A stretch of DNA of 64,000 nucleotides from Paenibacillus sp. RUD330 (GTDB lineage: Bacteria; Bacillota; Bacilli; Paenibacillales; Paenibacillaceae): contig NZ_CP022655.2 of the NCBI RefSeq assembly GCF_002243345.2, forward strand, positions 1,452,001-1,516,000, given 5' to 3'. Within the stretch, counting starts at the first letter, position 1, and each line of letters opens with the position of its first letter. The notes beneath the pieces are model-generated. The model did not search any database, had not been told where the DNA came from, and saw nothing but the letters and a program-made list of their open reading frames with translations. Made by a program: the position numbers and the translations under genes. Shown in pieces: positions 48,732 through 57,229 of this stretch.

Positions 48732-49904
48732 TCAAGAACCAGTCCGGACGTCTCCCAGCATAGCCGACGGGCGGGTTCTGCGGAGCGGGGAGCGGCTGTA
48801 GCGGAATTCGCCGGCGCCGATGACGGTCAGGTTGTCATCGCTGCTCTCGATGGAGGAACCGTCCGCGACATAAGCGCCTTCGCCGATGATAGCGCGGTGG
48901 ATGCTCACATTGCGGCCGATTCTCGCTCCCGGCATGATGATGCTGTCCGTCACCGTGCTGCCCTCTCCGATCTGGACGCTGTGGAAGAGGATGGACCCTT
49001 CCACATCTCCTTGAATCCGGCAGCCCCGCTGGACGATGGAATTGCTCACTTCCCCTTTGCCTTCCACGTAGATGGCTGGGCTGACCGAAAGGGAAGGGGT
49101 ATACATCGGCCACTCGGGACGATTGAGGTCGATCGTGCCTTGAAGCAGATCCATATGGGCTTCCCACAGGCTGCCCGGCGTACCGACATCTTTCCAGTAG
49201 CCTTTGAATGGGAAGGCGATGATTTTTTCCTCCGAGGCCAGGAGGGAAGGGATGATGTCCTTGCCGAAATCATGGGAAGAATCGGCGCGCATGGCATCCA
49301 GAATGAGCGCTTCGCGCAGATCGGCCCACCGGAAAATATAAACGCCCATCGAAGCCAGGTTGCTCTGAGGCTTGGCCGGCTTTTCTTCAAAGGACGTAAT
49401 GTTCAGCCGGTCATCCGTATTCATGAGTCCGAAGCGGGAAGCCTCCGCCCAAGGAACCTCCTTGACGGCGATCGTGGCGGCCGCGCCGCGGGCTTTATGG
49501 AAGCTGAGCATTTCCTTATAGTCCATTTGGTAGATATGGTCGCCGGAGATGACGAGCAGATGCTCCGGTTGATGGGAATCGATGAAATCGATGTGCTGGA
49601 AAATGGCGTCTGCCGTTCCCTTGTAGCCGGTCTTCTGATCCTCGGAATTGAGGATCGTGATGTCGGTGTTGTCCCAAGCGGAGCCATCGCCGACGTGGCC
49701 GCTGATGGATTGCTTCATGTATTGAGCGAGGATGCCCACGCTGCCGATTCCGGAGTTAACGCAATTGCTCAACGGGAAATCGATGATGCGGTAGCGGCCG
49801 CCAAAATGAACAGCCGGCTTCGCCAGCCGGTTCGTCAGCGGCGCCAGCCGTTTTCCTTCTCCTCCCGCGAGGAGCATTGCCATGCATTCGTTGTTCACAT
49901 TCAT
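48732..49904 (-). CDS. glgC: Glucose-1-phosphate adenylyltransferase
   Basis: 390 residues from ATG 49904, 8 nt after GGAGGT. The nucleotidyltransferase domain has MAMLLAGGEGKRLAPLTNRLAKPAV (in part), GTADAIFQ, SGDHIYQMDY (metal Asp) and FEEKPAKP. The C-terminal left-handed beta-helix (about 285-370) has SIVQRGCRIQGDVEGSILFHSV and IGRNVSIHRAIIGEGA. It makes ADP-glucose, the glycogen precursor. No glgA, glgB, glgD or glgP adjoins it in the window, although glgC usually clusters with these. It is monocistronic. Confidence 0.94.
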   Translation of the reverse strand: MNVNNECMAMLLAGGEGKRLAPLTNRLAKPAVHFGGRYRIIDFPLSNCVNSGIGSVGILAQYMKQSISGHVGDGSAWDNTDITILNSEDQKTGYKGTADAIFQHIDFIDSHQPEHLLVISGDHIYQMDYKEMLSFHKARGAAATIAVKEVPWAEASRFGLMNTDDRLNITSFEEKPAKPQSNLASMGVYIFRWADLREALILDAMRADSSHDFGKDIIPSLLASEEKIIAFPFKGYWKDVGTPGSLWEAHMDLLQGTIDLNRPEWPMYTPSLSVSPAIYVEGKGEVSNSIVQRGCRIQGDVEGSILFHSVQIGEGSTVTDSIIMPGARIGRNVSIHRAIIGEGAYVADGSSIESSDDNLTVIGAGEFRYSRSPLRRTRPSAMLGDVRTGS

Positions 49905-50077
49905 CTGTGTTACCTCCGTTGTCTCGTTCGAATTCTTTATACGGTATAAGTAAACGGCCAGAAAATCTTTGAAACCAAGATGAGAAAATTCCAATGATAT
50001 CCTTTTTCTGAGTTTTTCCGCAGGCATTTTAATCTGAAAGGAGTCCGAATGGCCTCCTTGGCGGCGCCAAGCGGAAT

Positions 50078-50104
50078 GTTTCATGTGCATCGGGGCAGGG
50101 GTAC
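50078..50104 (+). promoter_or_regulatory. Candidate general-stress (SigB-like) promoter
   Basis: GTTTCA, a 15-nt spacer and GGGTAC resemble the SigB pattern GTTTAA-N12-15-GGGTAT. It lies 72 nt before a stress-protein gene, which adds support. Whether the organism has SigB was not checked. Confidence 0.4.
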
Positions 50105-50175
50105 AAACCTGTAAGCTTGAACGCCCTGCCACGGCGGGGCCGAACCGACAACCATACCATTGGAGGGATAGACAC

Positions 50176-50502
50176 ATGAAACCAAGCATTCAAGTTGTAG
50201 AGAGCGGAATGGACGCTATGTCGGCAGTACGCGAGCTTAACCGCCGCGGATATGACAAGGACGAGATTTATGTGCTTGCCCATGATAAAGACCAGACGGA
50301 CCGCCTGGCCGAAAATTCCGATGCGAACAGCATCGGGATGCAGGAGGAAGGCGTATTCGACTCGATGGCGAATATGTTCCGCTCCCGCGGCGACGCGCTG
50401 CGCTCCAAGCTGGAGTCGGTAGGCTTGACCGAAATGGAAGCCGAACGTTACGAGGAAGTTCTCGACCAAGGGAAAATCCTGGTCATCGCCAAGCCTCACT
50501 GA
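50176..50502 (+). CDS. General stress protein 17M-like (YflT domain)
   Basis: 108 residues from ATG 50176 after GGAGGGATAG. The pattern IQVVESGMDAMSAVRELNRRGYDKDEIYVLAHD (in part) followed by acidic helices and YEEVLDQGKILVIAK matches the YflT/GSP17M domain. It is a small soluble protein of unknown biochemical role, induced by SigB in B. subtilis. It is monocistronic, with promoter-like and terminator sequences around it. Confidence 0.85.
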   Translation: MKPSIQVVESGMDAMSAVRELNRRGYDKDEIYVLAHDKDQTDRLAENSDANSIGMQEEGVFDSMANMFRSRGDALRSKLESVGLTEMEAERYEEVLDQGKILVIAKPH

Positions 50503-50520
50503 GCCGCCCGCGAAGCGGGG

Positions 50521-50562
50521 ACGTCCGGCTGGATCGATTCGATCCGGCCGGACGTTTTTTTG
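50521..50562 (+). terminator. Intrinsic terminator
   Basis: A 15-bp stem (50521-50535 with 50541-50555) has loop GATTC. Seven T residues follow. Confidence 0.93.
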
Positions 50563-50632
50563 TGCCTTCGGAACGGAATCCGGTATACTGGATAGGTTCA
50601 AAGACGATTAGCGGAAGAGGATGGGGAAGCGA

Positions 50633-51649
50633 ATGGAAGAACAAGTCACTCCTGTACCGGTCGTCGTTCTGGCCGGATTTCTGGGCAGCGGCAAGACGAG
50701 CTTGCTGACACGCCTGCTGGACGGCTGCCGGGAAGCCGGCATCAAGCCGGCCGTCGTTCTGAACGAGCTGGGAGACCTTCATCTGGAGGGAGCGAGATTC
50801 GATTCCGGCGTTCCGCTCAAGGAAATGCTGAACGGCTGCATCTGCTGCACGATGAAGGGCGATCTGGCCGGAGAGCTGGTGCTGCTGGCGAGGAAGGAGC
50901 GGCCTGATATCATTCTCATCGAAGCTACCGGAGCGGCGAATCCGCTGGAGCTGGTGGAAGGCGTAATGGACGCCGCCTTGCATGAAGCTCTCTACCTGTC
51001 CGCTGTCGTGACCGTCGTCGATGGTCCGGGCATGCTTCGCCTCAAGGGGAGCCGGCGCACGATGAAGCTGATGGAGGACGGGATCCGCTGCGCGACAAAG
51101 CTGGTGCTGAACAAAGCCGATCTGCTTCATCCCGAGGAGCTGGTCGAGGTTCAGCAGCGGATCGGGGAGCTCAATTTCCATGCTACGCTCGTCACCGTCC
51201 GGCATGGCGGGGCAGATGCGGAATGGATCGAGAGCGTGCTGTCGGCTGATCCCGGAGCTGCCCTGAAGCCGGAGGAGGTCGCCACGAGGGCGCATGGAGG
51301 CACAGGGGATGCATCCGACGCCAGGAAGGAGCACGGCCGCGAGCATGCCCATGAGCATCTGATGGCAGTGACTTATTATCCGCAGCGGCCCTACGACAGC
51401 ATGGATTTCGAAAGCATGCTTCTGTCGCTGCCCGACAACGTTTATCGGGCGAAAGGAATCGTCACGTTCGCCGACACCGCCAGCCGGTACCATTTTCAAT
51501 TCGCGTACAGGGAGACGGATTTCATGCCTCTATCTCCGGCCGAGAGCGCGCGCGACGCCATCGTGTTCATCGGAGAGCATTTCTCGCGCGCCGAAGTGCT
51601 GGAGCGGCTTGCCGCCCTGGAGGCGGGACATACAGGAAAAGCCGAGTAA
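50633..51649 (+). CDS. CobW/COG0523-family GTPase (metal chaperone type)
   Basis: 338 residues. It has a P-loop VVVLAGFLGSGKTSLLTRL, the metal-binding GCICCTMKGDL (CxCC motif) near 64, IIEATGAANP, VVDGP, and the G4 motif NKADLL near 155. A His-rich linker (HGREHAHEHL near 226) joins the C-terminal CobW_C domain. Members deliver zinc or other metals to client enzymes, often under zinc limitation. A candidate promoter TTGTGC-N18-TATACT (50560-50589) precedes it, but no Zur box is recognised. ATG 50621 is an alternative start. Confidence 0.9.
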   Translation: MEEQVTPVPVVVLAGFLGSGKTSLLTRLLDGCREAGIKPAVVLNELGDLHLEGARFDSGVPLKEMLNGCICCTMKGDLAGELVLLARKERPDIILIEATGAANPLELVEGVMDAALHEALYLSAVVTVVDGPGMLRLKGSRRTMKLMEDGIRCATKLVLNKADLLHPEELVEVQQRIGELNFHATLVTVRHGGADAEWIESVLSADPGAALKPEEVATRAHGGTGDASDARKEHGREHAHEHLMAVTYYPQRPYDSMDFESMLLSLPDNVYRAKGIVTFADTASRYHFQFAYRETDFMPLSPAESARDAIVFIGEHFSRAEVLERLAALEAGHTGKAE

Positions 51650-51659
51650 GAGGATCACC

Positions 51660-51690
51660 AGCCTGCCGGCTTCCGGCAGGCTTATTTGCT
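51660..51690 (+). terminator. Terminator-like hairpin
   Basis: AGCCTGCCGG-CTT-CCGGCAGGCT is followed by TATTTG, a weak T run after a strong stem. Confidence 0.7.
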
Positions 51691-51761
51691 GTTTCGCGCG
51701 CTGAGGCGGCTGGTTAATGGATACTATTGGATCAGCAGCTTGTGGAAAGGGAGGAAGCAAT

Positions 51762-52355
51762 GTGAAAAAGACGATCATTACGGCTTCGGTTGCCTGCCTG
51801 TTTCTGGTTATAGGAATGGCGATTTCCTTGACCCGTCCCGCCGCATCGTTGCCGTCTGCCGCCGCGCCGGCCAAGGAGACGGAAACGGCAGCCGGCCAGC
51901 CTGCTCCTCCCGCTGTGATCGCTTTGCTGAAAGAGGAATCGTCCGCCTCGGCGAATGCCGTTCCGGAGACGATGGATTTCGGCACGATCAACGGAGTCCG
52001 CCTGACCGACGACAAGGAGCAGATCGTCTCCGAGCTTGGACTTCCGCTCGAAGCGGCTCAGGATGAGCTTCTCGCCGAGCAGACTCGCTGGACTTATCCC
52101 GATATGAACATCGCTTTCACCGGCACGGAAGTGGATTATGTGAGCGTGCCCTCCTCGAACGGATCCGTTCGGGTAGGGGAGGAAGAGCTTCCCGTCACTC
52201 TGGAAGGCTGGGCAAGCCGCTATGGAGAGCCTCAGTACAAGGCCGAGGATGGCGTCGGATATGTGGATGCCAACGGTTTTGCCGCCAAGCTGTTCCTGAA
52301 TCAGCAGACGGGGCAGGTCCTATCCGTCGACTTCTTCTGGGCGGACATGGAATAG
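51762..52355 (+). CDS. Exported protein of unknown function
   Basis: 197 residues from GTG 51762, after GGGAGGAAGC. An N-terminal signal or anchor helix (TIITASVACLFLVIGMAISL) is followed by an Ala/Pro/Thr-rich linker to about 80 and a soluble domain. In that domain, ADDKEQIV-type NGVRLTDDKEQIVSELGLPL and a second half LPVTLEGWASRYGEPQYKAEDGVGYVDANG (in part) look like two related copies. It lacks a lipobox Cys. I do not recognise a named family. It is monocistronic. Confidence 0.65.
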   Translation: MKKTIITASVACLFLVIGMAISLTRPAASLPSAAAPAKETETAAGQPAPPAVIALLKEESSASANAVPETMDFGTINGVRLTDDKEQIVSELGLPLEAAQDELLAEQTRWTYPDMNIAFTGTEVDYVSVPSSNGSVRVGEEELPVTLEGWASRYGEPQYKAEDGVGYVDANGFAAKLFLNQQTGQVLSVDFFWADME

Positions 52356-52674
52356 AAGAATCGCCGATGAAAAAAACATAGATTTCTGTCGAAAAGGTGA
52401 TTCAATCCCATTTCGTCAGGGTAAAGAATAGAAAACTTTGATTCAACGTCCGGTCGCAACCCTTGAGGGAGGCGGCCGATTCGTGTGTTGACCAGGAAAT
52501 GCTGCCAATACGTCGAGAGAGGATGACTCCCGGCTCTATTATTTGTACAATTGTATTAGAGTGAATGCGTTCATAGAGAAAATGCATTCATATATTCATA
52601 GAGTGAAAGATTGAGGTTCTCTGCATATACAGCTCATCCACAATTGCCCAGAGAGGATTCGGTGATCGGTCAAC
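52356..52674 (+). promoter_or_regulatory. Upstream region of the hybrid kinase with direct repeats
   Basis: AATGCGTTCAT at 52564 and AATGCATTCAT at 52581, plus TTCATAGAG at 52570 and 52595, form overlapping direct repeats in AT-rich DNA about 80-110 nt before the ATG. No clear -35/-10 pair was assigned. There is no gene in the region. Confidence 0.35.
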
Positions 52675-55600
52675 ATGAAAATACGGACAAAAGTTCAACT
52701 GGGGTTTGTCATCCTGCTTGCCATCATGATTGTCCTCAGCAGCGCGGGAATACGCAACCTGTTCAATCTCAGCAATCAGCTGAACGAAATCTACGACCAA
52801 AGATACACCAAGGTTGCTACGACCACGAGCATGCGCGGCAACGTGAACAATGTGGCCAAATACATGGTCAACATTCTGACCGTGCCCACGAAGGAAACGG
52901 TCGAGCGAAACCGCGACAACATTCAAAAAAACAAAGAGTCGGTCCAGGCCGCCATCAAAAGCCTCGAAGGCATCGCCTCTTCCGATTCCGAATATCAGAT
53001 GCTGGACAAGATGGAATCCAGCACGGCGGACTTCTTCTCCTATGTCGACCGGGCCATGAGGCTGGTGGAGGACGGCAACGGCGCTGCGGCCGTGGCGCTG
53101 CGGGAAAGCGAAGGTCTCCGCTACCAGGAGACGCTAGTCAACAATGCCGACGATATGGTCGCCTACCATCAGCGGGCGCTTGATCAGCTGGTCGAGCAGA
53201 CGAGGAACGACAACAAATCGACGACCAACATCATGATTGCCGTCACGATTGCCGGCGTCCTGCTCGGCCTATTCATCATCATCTGGAATACGAAGACGCT
53301 CAACCGCGGCTTCCGGTTCCTCTCCTCCGCTATCGTCGGGTTCTCTCGGGGAGAATCGACCCGGGAGACGCGCCTGGATGCGATCGTGCAAGAGGGAGAG
53401 TTCAAGGAGGTCGCCGATTCCTTCTACAAGCTCGCGGACGATCTGGATGAAAAGACGCGGGCGGAGAAAATATACAATCAGACGATGCAGGACCAGACCT
53501 GGCTCAAAACGAGCCTGGCCAACGTCATCGTTGGCGTTCAGAGCATCACCGAACTGGAAAATCTGGCGGAGAGATTCATCTCCGCCGTCGCCCCGCTTAC
53601 GGGAGCGTCCTACGGAGCGCTCTATATCCGCGATCATCTGGGAGAAGGCAGGACATTTACGCTGCGCGCTTCTTATGCAGGAACGGAAGGCCTCGAAACG
53701 GCCTCTTCTTTCCGGTTCGGAGAAGGACTCGTAGGCCAGAGCGCGGCGGACAACAAGTCGATGCATCTGACGGAAGTGCCGGAAGGATATCTCAACATCC
53801 GCTCGGGCATCGGGCAGACTCAGATCCGGGAGCTCTATCTGCTGCCGGTCCACTATCAGCATTCCGTCGTGGCCGTGCTTGAGCTCGGAAGCCTGCAGTC
53901 GTTCACCGGCCTGCACCACGAGCTGCTGGAGCAGATCGGCGAATCTGCCGGCATGGTGCTCCACAACCTGTTCGGAAGGATCCGGATCGAGGAGCTGCTG
54001 CGCGAGTCGCAGACGATGAGCGAGGAGCTCCAATCCCAATCCGAAGAGCTCATCAGCCAGCAGGAGGAGCTGCGCAGCTCCAACGACCGTCTCGAAGAGC
54101 AGACGAGAGCGCTCAAGGCTTCCGAGGAGCAGCTGCAGAGCCAGCAGGAAGAGCTGGAGCAGACGAACGAGGAGCTGCTGCAGAAGACCCATTTGCTGGA
54201 GCTTCAGATGAAGGAGACGAAAAGGCACAGCCAGCAGATCGAGCAGACGAGGGATGCGCTCGAGAAGCAGACGGTTCAGCTCGGCCTCGCTTCCAAATAC
54301 AAATCCGAGTTTCTCGCCAACATGTCGCATGAGCTGCGGACACCGCTCAACAGCCTGCTTATTCTGTCCCAAATGCTGTCGGACAACAAGGACGGTAATC
54401 TCACTCAGAAGCAGATTGAATTCGCAACGACGATTCATACTTCGGGCAGCGACCTGCTCAAGCTGATCGACGAAATTCTCGACCTGTCGAAGATCGGCGC
54501 AGGCAAGATGGATGTCGTAACCGAGCATGTGCCTCTGCGGGATCTCGAGCAATACGCCATGCGCAGCTTCCAGCCGCTCAGCATCCAGAAGGAGCTGCCG
54601 TTCCATACGAACACCGAGGAAAACGTGCCCGCGGAAATGTTTACGGACAGCCACCGCGTCAAGCAGATCCTGCGCAATCTGCTGTCCAACGCGTTCAAGT
54701 TCACGACCCAGGGCTCCATCAGCATGCTGATCCGCAAGTCCACTCCGGACGAGATGCCGGAAGGCGCCCAGGGCAGCTGGATTTCGTTCGAAGTGAAGGA
54801 TACGGGCATCGGTATCCCCGAAGACAAGCAAGCGATCATCTTTGAAGCCTTCCAGCAGGTCGACGGGACGACGAGCCGCAAATACGGCGGCACCGGACTT
54901 GGCCTGGCGATCAGCCGCGATCTGGCCAGACTGCTTGGCGGAGACATCCATCTGACGAGCAAGCCGGGAGAGGGAAGCGTCTTCGTGCTCACGCTGCCGG
55001 AATTCCATCTCGTCAAAATGAACGAGGGAACCGATTTCGAAGTCTCAAGAAGCTCGTTCAGCGGCATGGACGAAGCGGCGGCAGCCCTTCCGTCGCCGGT
55101 CATCCCGGCGGAACGGAAGCCGATGAAGCCGGAGCTTACCCGCCATGCGTTCGATGTGGAGGACGACCTCAAGGAATTGAAGGACGGGGACAAGGTCGTC
55201 CTGATCGTCGAGGACGACGTCGCTTTCGCCAAAGTTCTCGTCGATATCGCCCGCTCGCGCGGCTTCAAGGCCATCGTGGCCGGACAGGGAGACAAAGGCT
55301 TGTCTTATGCGCGGACGTATCTGCCGGATGCGATCCTTCTGGATATCCAGATGCCGGTCATGGACGGCTGGTCCGTCCTCCATCATCTGAAGAACGATTC
55401 CAACACTCGCCATATTCCGGTCCATCTGATCTCGGTTATCGACGAGGTCCAGCAGGGCCTCGCGCTCGGAGCGATCGCCTATCTCAAGAAGCCGGTCTCC
55501 AAGGAGCATCTCGACAATCTGTTCACGCAGATCGGATTGTTCATGGAGCGCAACATGAAACGCCTGCTCGTGGTGGAGGACGACGAGATCCAGCGCCACG

Positions 55601-56361
55601 CCATCGAGGAGCTCATCGGCCACGACGATCTGGTCATTACGGGAGTATCGTCCGGACGCGACGCGCTCAAGGAGCTGAGCGAGCATCATTACGACTGCAT
55701 GGTCCTCGATCTCGGCCTGCCGGACATCACCGGCTTCGAGCTGCTGGACCAGATCAGGCGCAACGAGGAGCTGCATGATCTGCCGATCATCATCTACACC
55801 GGGCGCGATCTCGAGAAGCGCGAGGAAATGATGCTCAAGAAATACGCCGAGACGATCATCGTCAAGGACGTCAAGTCGCCGGAGCGGCTGCTTGACGAGA
55901 CGACGCTCTTCCTGCACAGGGTGGAAGCCGAGCTGCCGGAAGACAAGCGCAGCGTGCTGCGCAAGCTTCACAGCGTGGAGACCATTTTCGAAAACAGGGA
56001 CGTTCTCATCGTCGACGACGATATCCGCAACGTGTTCGCCTTGTCCAATGTCCTGGAAGGGTATAAGATGAACATTACCTATGCCGAGAACGGCCGGGAG
56101 GCCATCGAGCAGATCGAGAAGAATCCCGATCTTGATCTCGTCCTCATGGACATCATGATGCCGGAAATGGACGGATATGAAGCGATGAGGCTCATCCGCG
56201 CCGACTCCCGCTACGACAAGCTGCCGATCATCGCCGTCACCGCCAAGGCGATGAAGGGCGACCGCGACAAATGCATCGAAGCCGGGGCCAGCGATTACAT
56301 CGCCAAGCCGGTCAACGTGGATCAACTTCTTTCATTAATGAGGGTGTGGTTGTATAAATAG
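52675..56361 (+). CDS. Large hybrid histidine kinase with three receiver domains
   Basis: 1228 residues. Two membrane helices (about 8-27 and 188-207) flank a helical four-helix-bundle-type sensor, followed by a HAMP-like segment. A GAF-like domain spans about 285-430, then a long Gln/Glu coiled coil (445-540). HisKA follows with FLANMSHELRTPLNSLL (His near 552), then HATPase_c with NLLSNAFKFT and GTGLGLAISRDLA. Three REC domains follow: about 838-955 (DAILLDIQMP), 961-1075 (CMVLDLGLPD) and 1108-1228 (LVLMDIMMPEMDGYEAM). It senses an unknown external or internal signal. It lies 52 nt before a CheR gene and upstream of a second hybrid kinase. No output-domain regulator is adjacent. Confidence 0.92.
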   Translation: MKIRTKVQLGFVILLAIMIVLSSAGIRNLFNLSNQLNEIYDQRYTKVATTTSMRGNVNNVAKYMVNILTVPTKETVERNRDNIQKNKESVQAAIKSLEGIASSDSEYQMLDKMESSTADFFSYVDRAMRLVEDGNGAAAVALRESEGLRYQETLVNNADDMVAYHQRALDQLVEQTRNDNKSTTNIMIAVTIAGVLLGLFIIIWNTKTLNRGFRFLSSAIVGFSRGESTRETRLDAIVQEGEFKEVADSFYKLADDLDEKTRAEKIYNQTMQDQTWLKTSLANVIVGVQSITELENLAERFISAVAPLTGASYGALYIRDHLGEGRTFTLRASYAGTEGLETASSFRFGEGLVGQSAADNKSMHLTEVPEGYLNIRSGIGQTQIRELYLLPVHYQHSVVAVLELGSLQSFTGLHHELLEQIGESAGMVLHNLFGRIRIEELLRESQTMSEELQSQSEELISQQEELRSSNDRLEEQTRALKASEEQLQSQQEELEQTNEELLQKTHLLELQMKETKRHSQQIEQTRDALEKQTVQLGLASKYKSEFLANMSHELRTPLNSLLILSQMLSDNKDGNLTQKQIEFATTIHTSGSDLLKLIDEILDLSKIGAGKMDVVTEHVPLRDLEQYAMRSFQPLSIQKELPFHTNTEENVPAEMFTDSHRVKQILRNLLSNAFKFTTQGSISMLIRKSTPDEMPEGAQGSWISFEVKDTGIGIPEDKQAIIFEAFQQVDGTTSRKYGGTGLGLAISRDLARLLGGDIHLTSKPGEGSVFVLTLPEFHLVKMNEGTDFEVSRSSFSGMDEAAAALPSPVIPAERKPMKPELTRHAFDVEDDLKELKDGDKVVLIVEDDVAFAKVLVDIARSRGFKAIVAGQGDKGLSYARTYLPDAILLDIQMPVMDGWSVLHHLKNDSNTRHIPVHLISVIDEVQQGLALGAIAYLKKPVSKEHLDNLFTQIGLFMERNMKRLLVVEDDEIQRHAIEELIGHDDLVITGVSSGRDALKELSEHHYDCMVLDLGLPDITGFELLDQIRRNEELHDLPIIIYTGRDLEKREEMMLKKYAETIIVKDVKSPERLLDETTLFLHRVEAELPEDKRSVLRKLHSVETIFENRDVLIVDDDIRNVFALSNVLEGYKMNITYAENGREAIEQIEKNPDLDLVLMDIMMPEMDGYEAMRLIRADSRYDKLPIIAVTAKAMKGDRDKCIEAGASDYIAKPVNVDQLLSLMRVWLYK

Positions 56362-56413
56362 CGTCAAACCTCGTCCGAGCGATTCGGACGAAAGAGAACA
56401 GCTGGAGATCGAG

Positions 56414-57202
56414 ATGCTGCTCGTGGCCATGTTCAGGCTCTATGGCTATGATTTCAGGAACTATGCCTATGCCTCGATCCGCAGAAGAATATGGCATCGG
56501 GTGCATGCGGAACGGCTGACGACGATCACGGCGCTTACGGACCGGGTGATCCACGACCGCGGCTGCATGGAAAGGCTCCTGTCGGACCTCACGATCCATG
56601 TCACCGAGATGTTCCGCGATCCGGAAGTGTTCAAGTCGTTCCGCAAACATGTCGTTCCGCTGCTCAAGACGTATCCGTTCATTCGGATCTGGCATGCCGG
56701 CTGCTCGACCGGCGAAGAAGTCTACTCCATGGCGATCCTGCTGCATGAGGAAGGGCTTTACGATCGTACGAGAATCTACGCCACGGATATGAGCTCGACC
56801 GTTCTCGACGTCGCGAGGCAGGGCGTATTCCCGATCGAGCGGATGCAGCAGTATACGCGCAATTACCAGGACGGCGGCGGCAAGGAGTCCTTCTCGGACT
56901 ATTACACGGCCAAGTACGAATCGGTTATTTTCCAAAGCTTCCTGAAGAAAAACATCGTGTTTGCCCAGCACAATCTGGTCACGGACGGCTCCTTCAACGA
57001 ATTTCATGTCATCCTGTGCCGCAATGTCATGATCTACTTCAACAAGGATCTCCAGAACCATGTGCATGGGCTGCTCTACGACAGTCTCAGCATGTTCGGC
57101 GTGCTGCTGCTGGGCACCAAGGAAAGCATCAACTTCACGCGGCATGCGGACCAGTTCGACGACCTGGACCTGATCAACCGGATCTACCGCAAAGTCAAGT
57201 AA
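56414..57202 (+). CDS. CheR-type protein-glutamate methyltransferase
   Basis: 262 residues from ATG 56414, with CTGGAG seven nt upstream. A short helical N-terminus (LLVAMFRLYGYDFRNYAYASIRRRI) leads to the methyltransferase domain: TEMFRDPEVFKSF, the SAM loop RIWHAGCSTGEEVYSMAILL near 92, YATDMSSTVLDVARQG and ILCRNVMIYFNKDLQ near 205. It uses S-adenosylmethionine to methylate glutamates, classically in chemoreceptors. It sits between two hybrid kinases and no CheB methylesterase or MCP gene is seen, so its target may be a kinase sensor domain. Confidence 0.93.
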   Translation: MLLVAMFRLYGYDFRNYAYASIRRRIWHRVHAERLTTITALTDRVIHDRGCMERLLSDLTIHVTEMFRDPEVFKSFRKHVVPLLKTYPFIRIWHAGCSTGEEVYSMAILLHEEGLYDRTRIYATDMSSTVLDVARQGVFPIERMQQYTRNYQDGGGKESFSDYYTAKYESVIFQSFLKKNIVFAQHNLVTDGSFNEFHVILCRNVMIYFNKDLQNHVHGLLYDSLSMFGVLLLGTKESINFTRHADQFDDLDLINRIYRKVK

Positions 57203-57229
57203 AGCCACAGACAAGGGAGGGGGGAAACC

